Shown: one piece after another, positions 15,624 to 24,624 of the stretch
Numbering within the stretch: position 1 is the first letter of the stretch
Layout of the letters: every line of letters starts with the position of its first letter
DNA from: Sphingomonas sp. 28-63-12
GTDB lineage: Bacteria; Pseudomonadota; Alphaproteobacteria; Sphingomonadales; Sphingomonadaceae
Assembly (NCBI GenBank): GCA_002281535.1
Contig: NCGD01000017.1
Location: 1-64,000 of the forward strand
Reading direction: 5' to 3'
DNA: 64,000 nt
Program-made: the position numbers and the translations under genes
The notes under the pieces: generated by a model
Told to the model about the DNA's origin: nothing
The model's database searches: none
What the model saw: the letters and a program-made list of their open reading frames with translations, nothing else

Positions 15624-17375
15624 CTAGAGCGGCTTGGGTGGTGACGACAAGCCGCGTTCGACAGCGAAAATGCGGCTGGCACCGATATCGCCGCCGATCG
15701 GGTGCAGCCAGCCGGGCGGGCGGCCCTGCAAAAGCTGCCCGATCAGCCGGTTGGGGGCGCGCGCCAGCCCCGGATCAAGCGTGGCGAAGCCCGCCGGGCA
15801 GAACAGGACATAATCAGCGCCCAGCCCCGCCGCGATCGTCCGGGCGCGATCAGCGGGGCTGAGGAAGAAGCGGTACATGGCCGCATTGCCGGCATTGTTG
15901 CGATGATAGGGGGCAGCGATCAACCGGTGGCGGGTAGCCGCGATCGCATAGGCCCCCAGATCAATCGGGGCGATGACGGTGCCGGTCGGCAGCCGCGCCA
16001 GCGCGGTCATCACCGCTGGCCCGGTGCAATCCTGACCGCCAATTGTACCGATATCGGGAGCGGCCGGTGCCGGGACAAAGGCCTGCGCCGCGAGTGGATA
16101 GAGCATGCCGGCCGAGCCGAGCCACGCCCCGGCGAGCCAGCCGGTCCCGCGCGCCCGGGCCGCCGTGATCACCGCCGCCAGCGCCGGTGCGGCAAGAATC
16201 GCCCCGGCATAGGCGCCACGCAGCTGCAGGAAGCACAGCGCCAGCGAAACGAGCTGGAAGCCGATCACCATGGCCCAGGCCAGGCTTGGCCGGCGATGCG
16301 CACAGCCCAGACTGGCCAGCAGCCCGACCGCCAGCAACCCGACATAGCCAAAGGCGATATCGGCCGGCGCGGCCAGCATCGATTGCGCCTCGCCGACATT
16401 GTCGAGCCACAGCCGGGCGAGCAGGGGATCGACCGCGCCATAAGGGCTGGCGCAGCCGCGCGCGATTGGAAACAGGATCGCGGCGCCGGCCAGCGCGATC
16501 AACCCGCTGGCGGCGATCCGATGCCGCGACGACACCATCCGCGCGCCGGCCACAGCGAGGATGACGGGAGCGAAACTGGCATATTGGGCGCTTTGCCAGG
16601 CGATCCGGGTAAAGCCGTCACAGGCGGGAAAGCCCCAGCCATCGGGCGCAAAGACGATTCGGGCAAAGCCGAGCCCGAGGCCAAGGGCGAGCCCGAAGCC
16701 GAGCAGCTGCGCGCCCGGCCGGCCGGCGGCCCAGGCGATCCAGACGAGCAGCCCGGCGGCAAGAATGAAGGGCGCGGTCTCCAGCCCGATCACCAGACTG
16801 GCACAGGCAGCAAGCCCGATGATCGCGCCGCTGGCATGGCCGGGGCGCGCCACCAGCGCGCGCACCATCACCAGCAGCAGCACGATCTGGAAACCGTGAT
16901 GATCGATCCGGCCGGGCATGAACAAGGTGGTGACCGGATAGGCGATCGCTGCAACGATGATCGCGGTGCGGGCGATGGCGGGATCGATCACGCGGGCGAT
17001 CCGCCCGGTCAGCAGCAGCGCGGCCGCGAAGAGCAGGCTGGGCCACAGGATGACGGCGGCCAGCTCGGCATGCGCGCGCCCAAGCATCGGCGCCAATTCG
17101 GCGATGATCGCGCCGGGCACAAGATCGGGCAGCCGCGACCAGTGCATGGCGAGACCGCTGGGCCCCAGCCGGTGCTGGCTGACATCGCGGAACGACTGGC
17201 CGGCGAGCCAGTCCCTGATCTGCTGCAGCCGCATGACATCATCGGTATCGGGCAGGTGCAGCTGCGACAGCATCGGCCAGTCGCGCCAGGTCCACACTAT
17301 CGCCAGGATGGTCGCAATGGCGACCGCCAGCGCCGTATCGCCCGCGATCGATCGCCAATATCGCTGCCGTCCCAT
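15624..17375 (-). CDS. Polytopic membrane protein with STT3/GT-C-like motifs
   Basis: A 583-residue protein with about 11-12 membrane helices. After helix 1 it has LPDTDDVMRLQQIRDWLAG and then M-H-W-S-R-L-P-D, and later F-M-P-G-R-I-D-H-H-G-F-Q. An acidic D-x-D pair in the first outer loop and a D-H-H element resemble oligosaccharyltransferase-type GT-C proteins (STT3/PglB/AglB), but the WWDYG motif is absent. It may transfer sugars from a polyprenyl carrier in the periplasm; this is inference. Co-transcribed with the following membrane protein gene. Confidence 0.65.
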   Translation of the reverse strand: MGRQRYWRSIAGDTALAVAIATILAIVWTWRDWPMLSQLHLPDTDDVMRLQQIRDWLAGQSFRDVSQHRLGPSGLAMHWSRLPDLVPGAIIAELAPMLGRAHAELAAVILWPSLLFAAALLLTGRIARVIDPAIARTAIIVAAIAYPVTTLFMPGRIDHHGFQIVLLLVMVRALVARPGHASGAIIGLAACASLVIGLETAPFILAAGLLVWIAWAAGRPGAQLLGFGLALGLGLGFARIVFAPDGWGFPACDGFTRIAWQSAQYASFAPVILAVAGARMVSSRHRIAASGLIALAGAAILFPIARGCASPYGAVDPLLARLWLDNVGEAQSMLAAPADIAFGYVGLLAVGLLASLGCAHRRPSLAWAMVIGFQLVSLALCFLQLRGAYAGAILAAPALAAVITAARARGTGWLAGAWLGSAGMLYPLAAQAFVPAPAAPDIGTIGGQDCTGPAVMTALARLPTGTVIAPIDLGAYAIAATRHRLIAAPYHRNNAGNAAMYRFFLSPADRARTIAAGLGADYVLFCPAGFATLDPGLARAPNRLIGQLLQGRPPGWLHPIGGDIGASRIFAVERGLSSPPKPL

Positions 17376-17412
17376 GCCGCAGCGATAGCGCGGCGGTGTT
17401 AAAGCCTGCTTA

Positions 17413-17472
17413 GCGGGCCGCGATCGCTGGGGGCGGGCCGCGATCGCTCGGGGCGGGCCGCGATCGGTTAGG
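17413..17472. repeat. Three tandem 20-bp repeats at the end of argG
   Basis: The unit GCGGGCCGCGATCGCTGGGG occurs at 17413-17432, 17433-17452 (one base changed) and 17453-17472 (end of the unit changed). Each copy contains the palindrome CGATCG. The third copy includes the argG stop codon (TTA at 17468-17470 on this strand). The array fills most of the gap between argG and the divergently placed start of the membrane-protein operon promoter region. Probably slippage-derived; possible role in transcription termination. Confidence 0.85.
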
Positions 17473-18688
17473 GCTGGTCGCGCCGCCCGAGCAGCCGCAG
17501 GCGCAGCGCGTTCAGTTTGATGAAGCCGGCCGCATCGCGCTGATCATAGGCGCCCTGATCGTCTTCGAAGGTGACGACCTTTTCCGAATAGAGCGAATAG
17601 GGCGATTTGCGGCCAATGACATGGACGCCGCCCTTGTACAGCTTCAGCCGCACCGTGCCCGTCACCTTGGCCTGGCTATGGTCGATCGCCGCCTGCAGCA
17701 TCTCGCGCTCAGGCGAGAACCAGAAACCGTTATAGACGAGCTCGGCATAGCGTGGCGCGAGCTCGTCCTTCAGATGCGCGGCGCCACGGTCGAGCGTCAG
17801 CTGTTCGATGCCGCGATGCGCGAGGTGATAGATGGTGCCGCCCGGCGTTTCATACATGCCGCGCGATTTCATGCCGACGAACCGGTTCTCGACCAGATCG
17901 AGCCGCCCGATGCCGTGGGTGCGCCCCAGATCGTTGAGTTTCGCCAGCAAGGTGGCCGGCGACATCCCTTCGCCGTTGAGCGCGACGCCGTCGCCACCTT
18001 CGAAATCGATCGTGATGATCTCCGGGGTATTGGGCGCATCTTCGGGGTTCACCGTGCGCGAATAGACATAATCGGGGACTTCCTGCCACGGGTCCTCGAG
18101 CACCTTGCCCTCGGACGAGGTGTGCAGGATGTTGGCATCGGTGGAGAAAGGTGCTTCGCCGCGCTTGTCCTTCGCGACTTCGATCTGGTGCTTTTCGGCA
18201 AATTCGATCAGCCTGGTCCGGCTGGTGAGATCCCATTCGCGCCACGGCGCGATCACCTTGATGTCGGGCGCCAGCGCATAATAGCCAAGCTCGAAGCGGA
18301 CCTGATCATTGCCCTTGCCGGTGGCGCCGTGGCTCACTGCATCGGCGTTCACCATTCGCGCAATCTCGATCTGGCGCTTGGCGATCAGCGGCCGGGCAAT
18401 GCTGGTACCGAGCAGGTACAGCCCCTCGTACAGCGCGTTGGCGCGCATCATCGGGAAGACATAATCCTTGACGAAGGTCTCGCGGAGATCGTCGATGAAG
18501 ATGTGTTCGGGCTTCACGCCTGCTTGCTCGGCCTTGCGGCGCGCGGGTTCCAGCTCTTCGCCCTGGCCAAGATCGGCGGTGAAGGTCACGACCTCGCACC
18601 CATAGGTCTGCTGCAGCCATTTCAGGATCACGCTCGTGTCCAGCCCGCCCGAATAGGCAAGAACGACTCGGTTGATGTTGTCGGTCAT
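17468..18688 (-). CDS. argG: Argininosuccinate synthase
   Basis: A 406-residue cytoplasmic enzyme that joins citrulline and aspartate with ATP, the next-to-last step of arginine synthesis. The N-type ATP pyrophosphatase loop [10 protein letters not shown] is at about residues 10-19, followed by the T-x-D-x-G-Q-G-E element, and the citrulline/aspartate site [15 protein letters not shown] near residue 115-130. The ATG at 18688 follows GGAG by 7 bases; an in-frame GTG 12 bases upstream overlaps that site. It stands alone on its strand; an 8-bp perfect hairpin lies in its upstream gap (18805-18826). Confidence 0.97.
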   Translation of the reverse strand: MTDNINRVVLAYSGGLDTSVILKWLQQTYGCEVVTFTADLGQGEELEPARRKAEQAGVKPEHIFIDDLRETFVKDYVFPMMRANALYEGLYLLGTSIARPLIAKRQIEIARMVNADAVSHGATGKGNDQVRFELGYYALAPDIKVIAPWREWDLTSRTRLIEFAEKHQIEVAKDKRGEAPFSTDANILHTSSEGKVLEDPWQEVPDYVYSRTVNPEDAPNTPEIITIDFEGGDGVALNGEGMSPATLLAKLNDLGRTHGIGRLDLVENRFVGMKSRGMYETPGGTIYHLAHRGIEQLTLDRGAAHLKDELAPRYAELVYNGFWFSPEREMLQAAIDHSQAKVTGTVRLKLYKGGVHVIGRKSPYSLYSEKVVTFEDDQGAYDQRDAAGFIKLNALRLRLLGRRDQP

Positions 18689-18804
18689 GGGGATCTCCAC
18701 GGCAGGGGCTGGATGCGGCTCGCGCTCTATGGTGCTGTGGCGGTCGGCGCAAGCGAGTCCCGTCGCGCCGACCCTCGAAAGAGAGCGGTGATGTGGCGCC
18801 GAGA

Positions 18805-18826
18805 GGCGCGGCTACTATGCCGCGCC
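18805..18826. other. Perfect 8-bp hairpin in the argG upstream gap
   Basis: GGCGCGGC and GCCGCGCC pair across a six-base loop (TACTAT). It lies about 120 bases upstream of argG and 90 bases upstream of the exported protein gene on the other strand. There is no T-run, and the gap lies between divergent genes, so a terminator role is unlikely. It could be an operator or simply a GC-rich dyad. Confidence 0.35.
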
Positions 18827-18914
18827 GCCGATGCAACCTATCGTCGCAGCGCAGGCGATTACCGACGCCCGCGCGCTGCGTTGCTTGTCGCTGGCGCGCG
18901 AGGGATCATCGGCG

Positions 18915-19694
18915 ATGGCGGAAAATTTGGTGCAGTGCATGGGGCGATCATTGGCCTTTGCGATCTTCTGGTTCGGCATCGCATCAGCGAAAGCCGCAAT
19001 GGATCAGATTGCGCCGCCGCCGCCGCCGCCGGCCAGCCCAACAGCGCTCGACGATGCCAGCCCCGATATCGTCATTGCAGCGCGGCCCCGGACCCGGCCG
19101 CCGTTGCGCAATCTTGTCGATTATTATCGATATTATTGCGTAGATGCGATCCGTTTGACCGGCCATGGGCGCGCGCCGCTGGGCGATCCCGACTGGCAAC
19201 CCATTGTCGGGCAGGATCTCGAGCGGCTCGGCCATGCGGCGCCGGGGGCCATTGCTTTTGGGCAACGCGATGATCGCTTGGGTTTAACGGTGTATCTGAA
19301 GATCGAGCAGCCCGTTCGCGCCGATGGTCTGCATGAAGAACAATGCGCCCTGATCCTGCTCGGCCCGATCGATCAAAAGGCGTATCTGGCGCAGATGTCG
19401 GCGCTGCTGCGAGGATCGCCGACGATCCGTCATGTCGGCATGGCCGAAGGCGTGGCGAAGGCGCCCGGCTGGAAGCGCTGGCTGTGGACCGGTATGCCGT
19501 CGCGCGGCTCCCGAAACTGGGTGGCTTCGCCGACCAGCGGCGATCGCCTGACGGGCTGGGACAGCTTCCTGGTCGTGACAGACCGTCGATTCTACGACGA
19601 ATATGATTATATCTTTGCCGAGTTGAAGGTCAGGGAGGCAGGGCCGCTCCCCTTGAGCATCATGAGTTTCAACCATGTATCGGCTGGCCGGTGA
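18915..19694 (+). CDS. Exported hypothetical protein with poly-proline stretch
   Basis: About 259 residues. The start at 18915 gives a signal peptide (MGRSLAFAIFWFGIASAKA) after eight residues, with a GAGGGA ribosome-binding-like site about ten bases ahead. A run of seven prolines (about residues 37-43) follows, then a domain with paired Y (DYYRYYCVDAIRLTG) and a likely beta-rich C-terminus. I do not recognise the family. Cysteines at about 79 and 144 could form a disulphide in the periplasm. Its 3' end is 63 bases from the DUF1801 gene on the same strand. Confidence 0.6.
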   Translation: MAENLVQCMGRSLAFAIFWFGIASAKAAMDQIAPPPPPPASPTALDDASPDIVIAARPRTRPPLRNLVDYYRYYCVDAIRLTGHGRAPLGDPDWQPIVGQDLERLGHAAPGAIAFGQRDDRLGLTVYLKIEQPVRADGLHEEQCALILLGPIDQKAYLAQMSALLRGSPTIRHVGMAEGVAKAPGWKRWLWTGMPSRGSRNWVASPTSGDRLTGWDSFLVVTDRRFYDEYDYIFAELKVREAGPLPLSIMSFNHVSAGR

Positions 19695-19757
19695 GGTCGG
19701 CCCGCAACAGCTGCAACAAGGGGCGGCGATCGGTGCCCCGGCACAATAGGGGGCAAC

Positions 19758-20165
19758 ATGAGCAAGACCAATCAGACGCAGCCAGGGCAATTCCCGCTTG
19801 ATGCGTTTCTCGCAAAGGTTGAGCCGCTTCAGCGCCGCGTGGATTCTGCAACGCTCATCGACCTGTTCGGCAAAATCTCGGGCGAGCCGCCCCAGCTGTG
19901 GGGGCCATCGATCATCGGCTTCGGCAGCCATCATTATGTCTATGAAAGCGGTCGCGAGGGCGACACGCCGCGCATCGCTTTCTCGCCGCGCAAGGCCCAG
20001 CTGGTGCTCTATGTTGGCGCCAGCCAGCCCGAAACCGCCGCGCTGCTGCCCGGGCTCGGCAAGCACAGCACCGGCAAAGGCTGTCTCTACATCAAGCAGC
20101 TCGCCGATATCGACATGGCGGTGCTCGAGCGGATCGTGCAGCTGGCGTTTGATCGCCGCGCCTGA
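19758..20165 (+). CDS. DUF1801 domain protein
   Basis: A 135-residue soluble protein. The core L-W-G-P-S-I-I-G-F-G-x-x-H-Y-V-Y-E-S-G-R-E-G-D (about 47-69) and F-S-P-R-K-A-Q-L-V-L-Y (about 75-85), then K-G-C-L-Y-I-K, are typical of the DUF1801/YdhG-like fold, whose members lack a settled function. The gene converges with cfa, four bases apart. No link to either neighbour is evident. Confidence 0.8.
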   Translation: MSKTNQTQPGQFPLDAFLAKVEPLQRRVDSATLIDLFGKISGEPPQLWGPSIIGFGSHHYVYESGREGDTPRIAFSPRKAQLVLYVGASQPETAALLPGLGKHSTGKGCLYIKQLADIDMAVLERIVQLAFDRRA

Positions 20166-20168
20166 GGG

Positions 20169-21428
20169 CTATTCCGCCGCCTGCAGTCGTGCGGGCACCT
20201 GCTCGGCGCGATAGTCGCGCTCGCGCTCGTACATATAATCACGGGTCAAGGGCAGGGCGTGGCGGTTCTTGGCGAACTGCACCTGATAATTGACCAGCCC
20301 GCCATATTTGAAGGCGCACAGCGCGCCGGCAAGATAGAATTGCCACATCCGGAAAAAACGTTCGTCATACAACGCGATAATCGCCTCGCGCGCCGCCACC
20401 GTCCGGTCATACCAATGCTGCAGCGTGTGCGCATAGTGCAGCCGGAGCACCTCGACATCGGTGAGGAAGAAGCGCAGGCCCTCATTCGCCTTCACGATTT
20501 CTGACAGCGCCGGATTATAGCCGCCGGGGAAGATATATTTGACGGTCCATTTGTCGGTGACCGAGGGCGGCCCCGCGCGCCCGATGGTGTGGAGCAGCAT
20601 CACCCCGTCATCATTCAGCAGATCGCGGCACTGGCGCATGAAGGTGGCGTAATTGGGGGTGCCGACATGTTCGAACATGCCGACCGACACGATCCGGTCG
20701 AAGCTGCCGGTCACATGCCGGTAATCGATCAGCTCGAAGCGCACCTTGTCGGCAACGCCCGCTTCCTCGGCCCGGCGGCGGGCGACCTTCAGCTGTTCTT
20801 CGGACAACGTGACGCCCAGCACATCGGCGCCGGTCTTCGCGTGCAGATACAGCGCCAGCCCGCCCCAGCCGCAGCCGATATCGAGCACGGTCATGCCGGG
20901 TTCGAGCGCCAGCTTGGCGGCGATATGCGCCTTCTTGTCGGCCTGCGCCTGTTCGAGGCTGTTGGCAGGATCGGTAAAATAGGCGCAGCTATATTGGCGA
21001 TCCGCGTCCAGAAACAGATCATAGAGCCGGTCCGACAGATCATAATGATGCGCGACATTGCGCTTTGACGCGCGCGCACGGTTGATGCGGCCGAGCCGGT
21101 GGGTGACCGCTTCGATCGCGCGGGTGGCGGGCGATGCTTGCAGGGCGCCCGCGCCGTTTTCCCACAAATCATTGGCGGTCATCAGGGTGACAAGGCCGAG
21201 CACATCGTCATCATCGACCGTCAGCCGGCCGTTCATATAGGCCTCGCCCGCGCCGAGCCCGGGATCGCGGATGATCGCGCCGGCGGCGCGCTTGTCGGTG
21301 AACCTGATCGTGACATCGGGCATCGCCGGATCGGCGGTGCCGAAACGGCGGACCTGACCATCATGGTGCACCACGGTGAGGTGCCCGCGCTTTACCCGGC
21401 GCGACAAAAACAAATCGATAATGGCCAT
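20169..21428 (-). CDS. cfa: Cyclopropane-fatty-acyl-phospholipid synthase
   Basis: A 419-residue enzyme that adds a methylene group from S-adenosylmethionine to cis double bonds of membrane phospholipids. Visible signatures: the Q-Y-S-C-A-Y-F-x-D-P-x-x-S-L-E-Q-A-Q stretch (about residues 140-157), the SAM motif V-L-D-I-G-C-G-W-G-G (about 178-187), and G-M-F-E-H-V-G (about 252-258). The first 120 residues form the lipid-binding N-terminal domain. It is preceded by a separate operon for a molybdenum oxidoreductase and stands by itself. Such enzymes usually respond to stationary phase or acid. Confidence 0.92.
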   Translation of the reverse strand: MAIIDLFLSRRVKRGHLTVVHHDGQVRRFGTADPAMPDVTIRFTDKRAAGAIIRDPGLGAGEAYMNGRLTVDDDDVLGLVTLMTANDLWENGAGALQASPATRAIEAVTHRLGRINRARASKRNVAHHYDLSDRLYDLFLDADRQYSCAYFTDPANSLEQAQADKKAHIAAKLALEPGMTVLDIGCGWGGLALYLHAKTGADVLGVTLSEEQLKVARRRAEEAGVADKVRFELIDYRHVTGSFDRIVSVGMFEHVGTPNYATFMRQCRDLLNDDGVMLLHTIGRAGPPSVTDKWTVKYIFPGGYNPALSEIVKANEGLRFFLTDVEVLRLHYAHTLQHWYDRTVAAREAIIALYDERFFRMWQFYLAGALCAFKYGGLVNYQVQFAKNRHALPLTRDYMYERERDYRAEQVPARLQAAE

Positions 21429-21456
21429 ATCCGCGTTCTAACGCCCCTTGAGCGGC

Positions 21457-22218
21457 TTAGATCCCGGCATAGGTGTCATAGTCGACATTGTCTTCCCAAT
21501 AGCCGCCCTTGCCAAGGCCGAAGCCGGCGAGCGATGCGGTGGCCTCGACCCCCATCACATATTTCGCCTGCTTATAGCCGAGATGACGTTCGGCACGCAG
21601 GCGGATCGGCGCGCCATGCGGCACCGTGATCGGGGCGTCGTTCATCAGCCAGGCAAGAATCGTCTGCGGGTGGAACGCATCGAACATATCGATCGATTCA
21701 TAGTAATTCTTGCCGTGATAGAGATCGGCGCAATGGAAGATGATGTAGCGTGCGCCTGGCTTCACATCGGCGAGCTTCAGAATATCGCCGAGCATCGGCC
21801 CGTGCCATTTGCCGATCGCTGACCAGCCCTCGACACAGTCATGCCGGGTGATCTGGGTGCGCGACGGCATCGTCTTCAGCTGCGCCAGCGACAGCGCGAG
21901 CGGGCGATTGACCAGGCCGGTCACCTGCAGTTTCCAGTTGGCGAATTTTTCCGCGACCATCGCGCTATAGTCGGGCGTGCCCGGGTTGAGCGTGCCATTG
22001 GCGCGGAAGACGGGGGACATCTGATCGGGCCGGAATTCCTGGCTGAGCGAGTTGCGGTTGGAAAGCGCGCGCTGCAGCCCCCAATGCACATCGTCCGCCG
22101 AATAGAGGATTTTGCGGAAGCCCTCATTCTGGGCGAGCTTGTCGCAGCCCGACAGCAGCAATCCAGCGCCGGCGGCGGCCCCGCCGACCAGGGCGCGGCG
22201 TGTGATCAAATTAGACAT
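21457..22218 (-). CDS. Molybdopterin-dependent oxidoreductase, Tat lipoprotein (sulfite-oxidase fold)
   Basis: A 253-residue periplasmic protein of the sulfite oxidase/MsrP fold. The N-terminus carries a twin-arginine motif (ITRRALVGG) and a lipobox-like LLLSGC, so it may be exported folded and lipidated. The molybdenum-ligating cysteine is in R-H-D-C-V-E-G-W-S (about residue 132), and F-H-C-A-D-L-Y and G-A-P-I-R-L-R match the cofactor pocket. Its start overlaps the stop of the cytochrome b gene upstream, so the two form a redox pair. Substrate (for example methionine sulfoxide, sulfite or another oxide) is not determined. Confidence 0.85.
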   Translation of the reverse strand: MSNLITRRALVGGAAAGAGLLLSGCDKLAQNEGFRKILYSADDVHWGLQRALSNRNSLSQEFRPDQMSPVFRANGTLNPGTPDYSAMVAEKFANWKLQVTGLVNRPLALSLAQLKTMPSRTQITRHDCVEGWSAIGKWHGPMLGDILKLADVKPGARYIIFHCADLYHGKNYYESIDMFDAFHPQTILAWLMNDAPITVPHGAPIRLRAERHLGYKQAKYVMGVEATASLAGFGLGKGGYWEDNVDYDTYAGI

Positions 22219-22988
22219 CAATGATTGTCCTCGGGAACGCGCCAATAGCCGGTGATCATCGAGCGGACCTCGCCGATCGGCCCGGCCAGGATGACCAGCG
22301 CCAGATGGACGATGATGAAGCCGATCAGCGCAACCATCGCAATGAAGTGGATCGAGCGTGCCGAGGAGCGCCCGCCGAATAATTCGATCAGCCACGGCCA
22401 GGCCGCGTCCATGCCCGGCGACATGGCAAGCCCGGTAAAGATGATCGCCGGGATCATGATGAAGATCGCGCTGGCATAGGCGATTTTCTGCAGCACGTTG
22501 AACGCGCCCGGATCCTTGGGATCGTGGAAGCGCAGCGCCAGATGCTCCTTGATGTCGTACCAAAGATGCCCCGGCGTAATCTCATGCGCCTTGATCGCCA
22601 GCTGCTTTTGGAAATGCCGGTTGATCAGGCTGGAGATCATGAAACCGAGCAGCGCAAAGCCCAGCACCAGCGCGAAGAACAAATGCCAGCGCCGCGACAG
22701 CGCCAGATTGTAGTTGCCGGGAATCGTCACCCAGCCCGGCCAATGCGGCAGATGCAGCCAGGCGGGATCGGGATTGGCGCCGAACTGACCCCAATAGAGA
22801 TGCGGGTGCGCGTTCAATATGCCGAGCCCGCTGCCGATCATGATGAACACCGTCACCACATTGACCCAGTGCCAGATCCGGGTGGAGACATTATGCTTGT
22901 AAATCCAGCGCATCGCCGGGCCGGCAGCCGGCGCTGCGGCGGGCGGTGCCGGCGGCGCCGTGGCGTTCGGGTCGGTGGTTGCGTCCAT
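22218..22988 (-). CDS. Cytochrome b/b6-type membrane subunit
   Basis: A 256-residue inner-membrane protein with an alanine/proline-rich start followed by four or five helices. Histidines in RIWHWVNVV (about residue 39) and IHFIAMVALIGFIIVHLAL (about 217-232) are suited to bind two b-type hemes, as in the Ni/Fe-hydrogenase b-type cytochrome group. It probably carries electrons from the quinol pool to the molybdopterin protein encoded immediately downstream (ATGA overlap). It differs from the YedZ/MsrQ partner of the E. coli enzyme. Confidence 0.85.
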   Translation of the reverse strand: MDATTDPNATAPPAPPAAAPAAGPAMRWIYKHNVSTRIWHWVNVVTVFIMIGSGLGILNAHPHLYWGQFGANPDPAWLHLPHWPGWVTIPGNYNLALSRRWHLFFALVLGFALLGFMISSLINRHFQKQLAIKAHEITPGHLWYDIKEHLALRFHDPKDPGAFNVLQKIAYASAIFIMIPAIIFTGLAMSPGMDAAWPWLIELFGGRSSARSIHFIAMVALIGFIIVHLALVILAGPIGEVRSMITGYWRVPEDNH

Positions 22989-23091
22989 GTCTGCCCCTTT
23001 GTCGCGGCGATGCTGTCGTGTCGTCGGGGGTTACCCTAACCACCATTACGGTGCCATTGAACCATTGGTGACGGCAAGATCGGAGCGTTGG

Positions 23092-23715
23092 ATGATAAAG
23101 CACCATTTCTACGAACCCGGGCACGGCGGCGCACAGGCGATCGGGCTGGCCCATGATCCGGTCAATGCGATCATCGCGCCGCGGCCGATCGGCTGGATCA
23201 GCAGCTTGAGCGTTGATCTCAAACGCAATCTGGCGCCGTACAGCTTCTTCAACCTGTTCAATTACGCGCCGCCGATCATCGGCTTTGCCAGCAGCGGGTG
23301 GAAGGACAGCGCGGAGAATATCGCCACGACCGGTGAATTTGTGTGGAATCTGGCGACTCGCGAGCTTGCCGAGGCGATGAACGCGACATCGGCGATGGTG
23401 CCGCCGGGTACCGACGAGTTCGATCTGGCCGGGCTGCAGGCGGCGCCGTCGCGCCTGATCAAGCCCCCGCGCGTTGCCGCCAGCCCGGTCAGCTTCGAAT
23501 GCCGCCTCAGCCAGACCTTGCGGCTGACCAGTGCGACCGGGGTGAACACCGACAGCTGGCTGATCCTGGGCGAAGTGGTGGGCGTGCATATCGATCCGGC
23601 GCTGATCGAGGACGGCGTGTACCAGACGGCGGCGGCGCGCCCGGTGCTGCGCGGCGGGGGCTGGGGCGATTATTTCGAGCTGGGCGAGATGTTCCGGATG
23701 AGGCGCCCGGGCTAA
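23092..23715 (+). CDS. Flavin reductase-like domain protein
   Basis: A 207-residue FMN-binding split-barrel protein. Typical elements: P-V-N-A-I-I-A-P-R-P-I-G-W-I-S-S (about 23-38), N-L-A-P-Y-S-F-F-N (about 47-55), and P-P-I-I-G-F-A-S-S and F-V-W-N-L-A-T-R. These enzymes reduce flavin with NAD(P)H for a partner oxygenase or act on flavin-linked substrates. The N-terminus was chosen at the first ATG that gives the family length; a longer frame overlaps the divergent cytochrome gene. It is divergent from the molybdenum operon with about 100 bases between the starts. Confidence 0.85.
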   Translation: MIKHHFYEPGHGGAQAIGLAHDPVNAIIAPRPIGWISSLSVDLKRNLAPYSFFNLFNYAPPIIGFASSGWKDSAENIATTGEFVWNLATRELAEAMNATSAMVPPGTDEFDLAGLQAAPSRLIKPPRVAASPVSFECRLSQTLRLTSATGVNTDSWLILGEVVGVHIDPALIEDGVYQTAAARPVLRGGGWGDYFELGEMFRMRRPG

Positions 23716-23748
23716 ACGCTTCGGCCAACGATCCGATGACGAGCGGGG

Positions 23749-24477
23749 CTAGGCGGCGCTGATCGCGGCGCCGATATCGAGCATCTCGCCGCGCGTCACG
23801 ATCACCTTGTCGCCCAGTTTGGCGGCGTTGAACAATTGCCGGGCAAAGGGCGTCGGCACTCCGATGCAGCCATGCGTCATATACCCGTCCGCCACCGACG
23901 TACCGTGGATGCTGATGCCGCTATTGGTCAGCCGCAGCATATAGGGCATCGGCGCATCATAGAGATTAGAGACGTGATCGGCATCCTTCTCGGTGATCGG
24001 AAACACACCAAGCGGGGTCGGCTTGTCATCGGCGCCGTACAGAATCGCTGCCGTGCCGATTTCATAGCCGCCGCGAAATACCGACAGCGTTTGGGCGGCC
24101 AGATCGACGGTGATCAGGATCGGCCCCGCTGGTGCGCCGCGTTCGTCCCAGTAATGATCGCCCAGATGGAGCGGCCCTTCAATCGGGAGGATATGCTTGA
24201 TCACATAGGCTGTGGATGCCGGTGTAGCGGCAGAGGGTGCCACGGGCGCCGGGGCCGGCGGGCTTGCGCGCGCCATCGCCTCGCTCCGGTGGACGGCGGC
24301 AACCGATGGGGGCCGGGGCGTGCTGTCTGTGCGGACGGCGGACGGCGCCGGTGACGGCAGCGACGCCGTCGGGCGTGCCCGCAGCGCACCGCTTGCCAGC
24401 AGGATCGTCGCGGCGGCCAGAAGCCCCGCAAGGATCATCATGCCGATGATCTGGCCGCCGAATTTCATCTGTCCCAT
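23749..24477 (-). CDS. L,D-transpeptidase (YkuD/ErfK type)
   Basis: A 242-residue envelope protein with one N-terminal membrane helix (about residues 8-28), a proline/alanine-rich linker, and a YkuD catalytic domain from about residue 105. The catalytic motif is visible as S-I-H-G-T (about 193-197) and T-H-G-C-I-G-V (about 206-212), with the nucleophilic cysteine in the latter. It should cross-link peptidoglycan or attach proteins to it. The start was placed at the ATG before GQMKFGGQ; an upstream in-frame ATG would add 23 residues. Confidence 0.88.
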   Translation of the reverse strand: MGQMKFGGQIIGMMILAGLLAAATILLASGALRARPTASLPSPAPSAVRTDSTPRPPSVAAVHRSEAMARASPPAPAPVAPSAATPASTAYVIKHILPIEGPLHLGDHYWDERGAPAGPILITVDLAAQTLSVFRGGYEIGTAAILYGADDKPTPLGVFPITEKDADHVSNLYDAPMPYMLRLTNSGISIHGTSVADGYMTHGCIGVPTPFARQLFNAAKLGDKVIVTRGEMLDIGAAISAA

Positions 24478-24624
24478 GCGGCCAAAGGGTAAAGAAAAAT
24501 CGCCAGCGCGGCACCCCGGGAATTTAATCGTTCCATCGCTGGACACCGGCCACCGCCATTAACGAACCCCTGTAATGGCGACATTGCCGGGCCGATTCGC
24601 CACTTCGGCGAAAAGAGCGGCGGC

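Noticed and set aside
15702-17402. Long plus-strand frame opposite the polytopic membrane protein
   Set aside because: Its product is rich in R, G, P and Q and low in hydrophobic residues, a typical antisense pattern; the minus strand encodes a clear membrane protein.
17413-17472. CRISPR-like array
   Set aside because: The repeats are directly adjacent with no spacers and no cas genes occur in the window.
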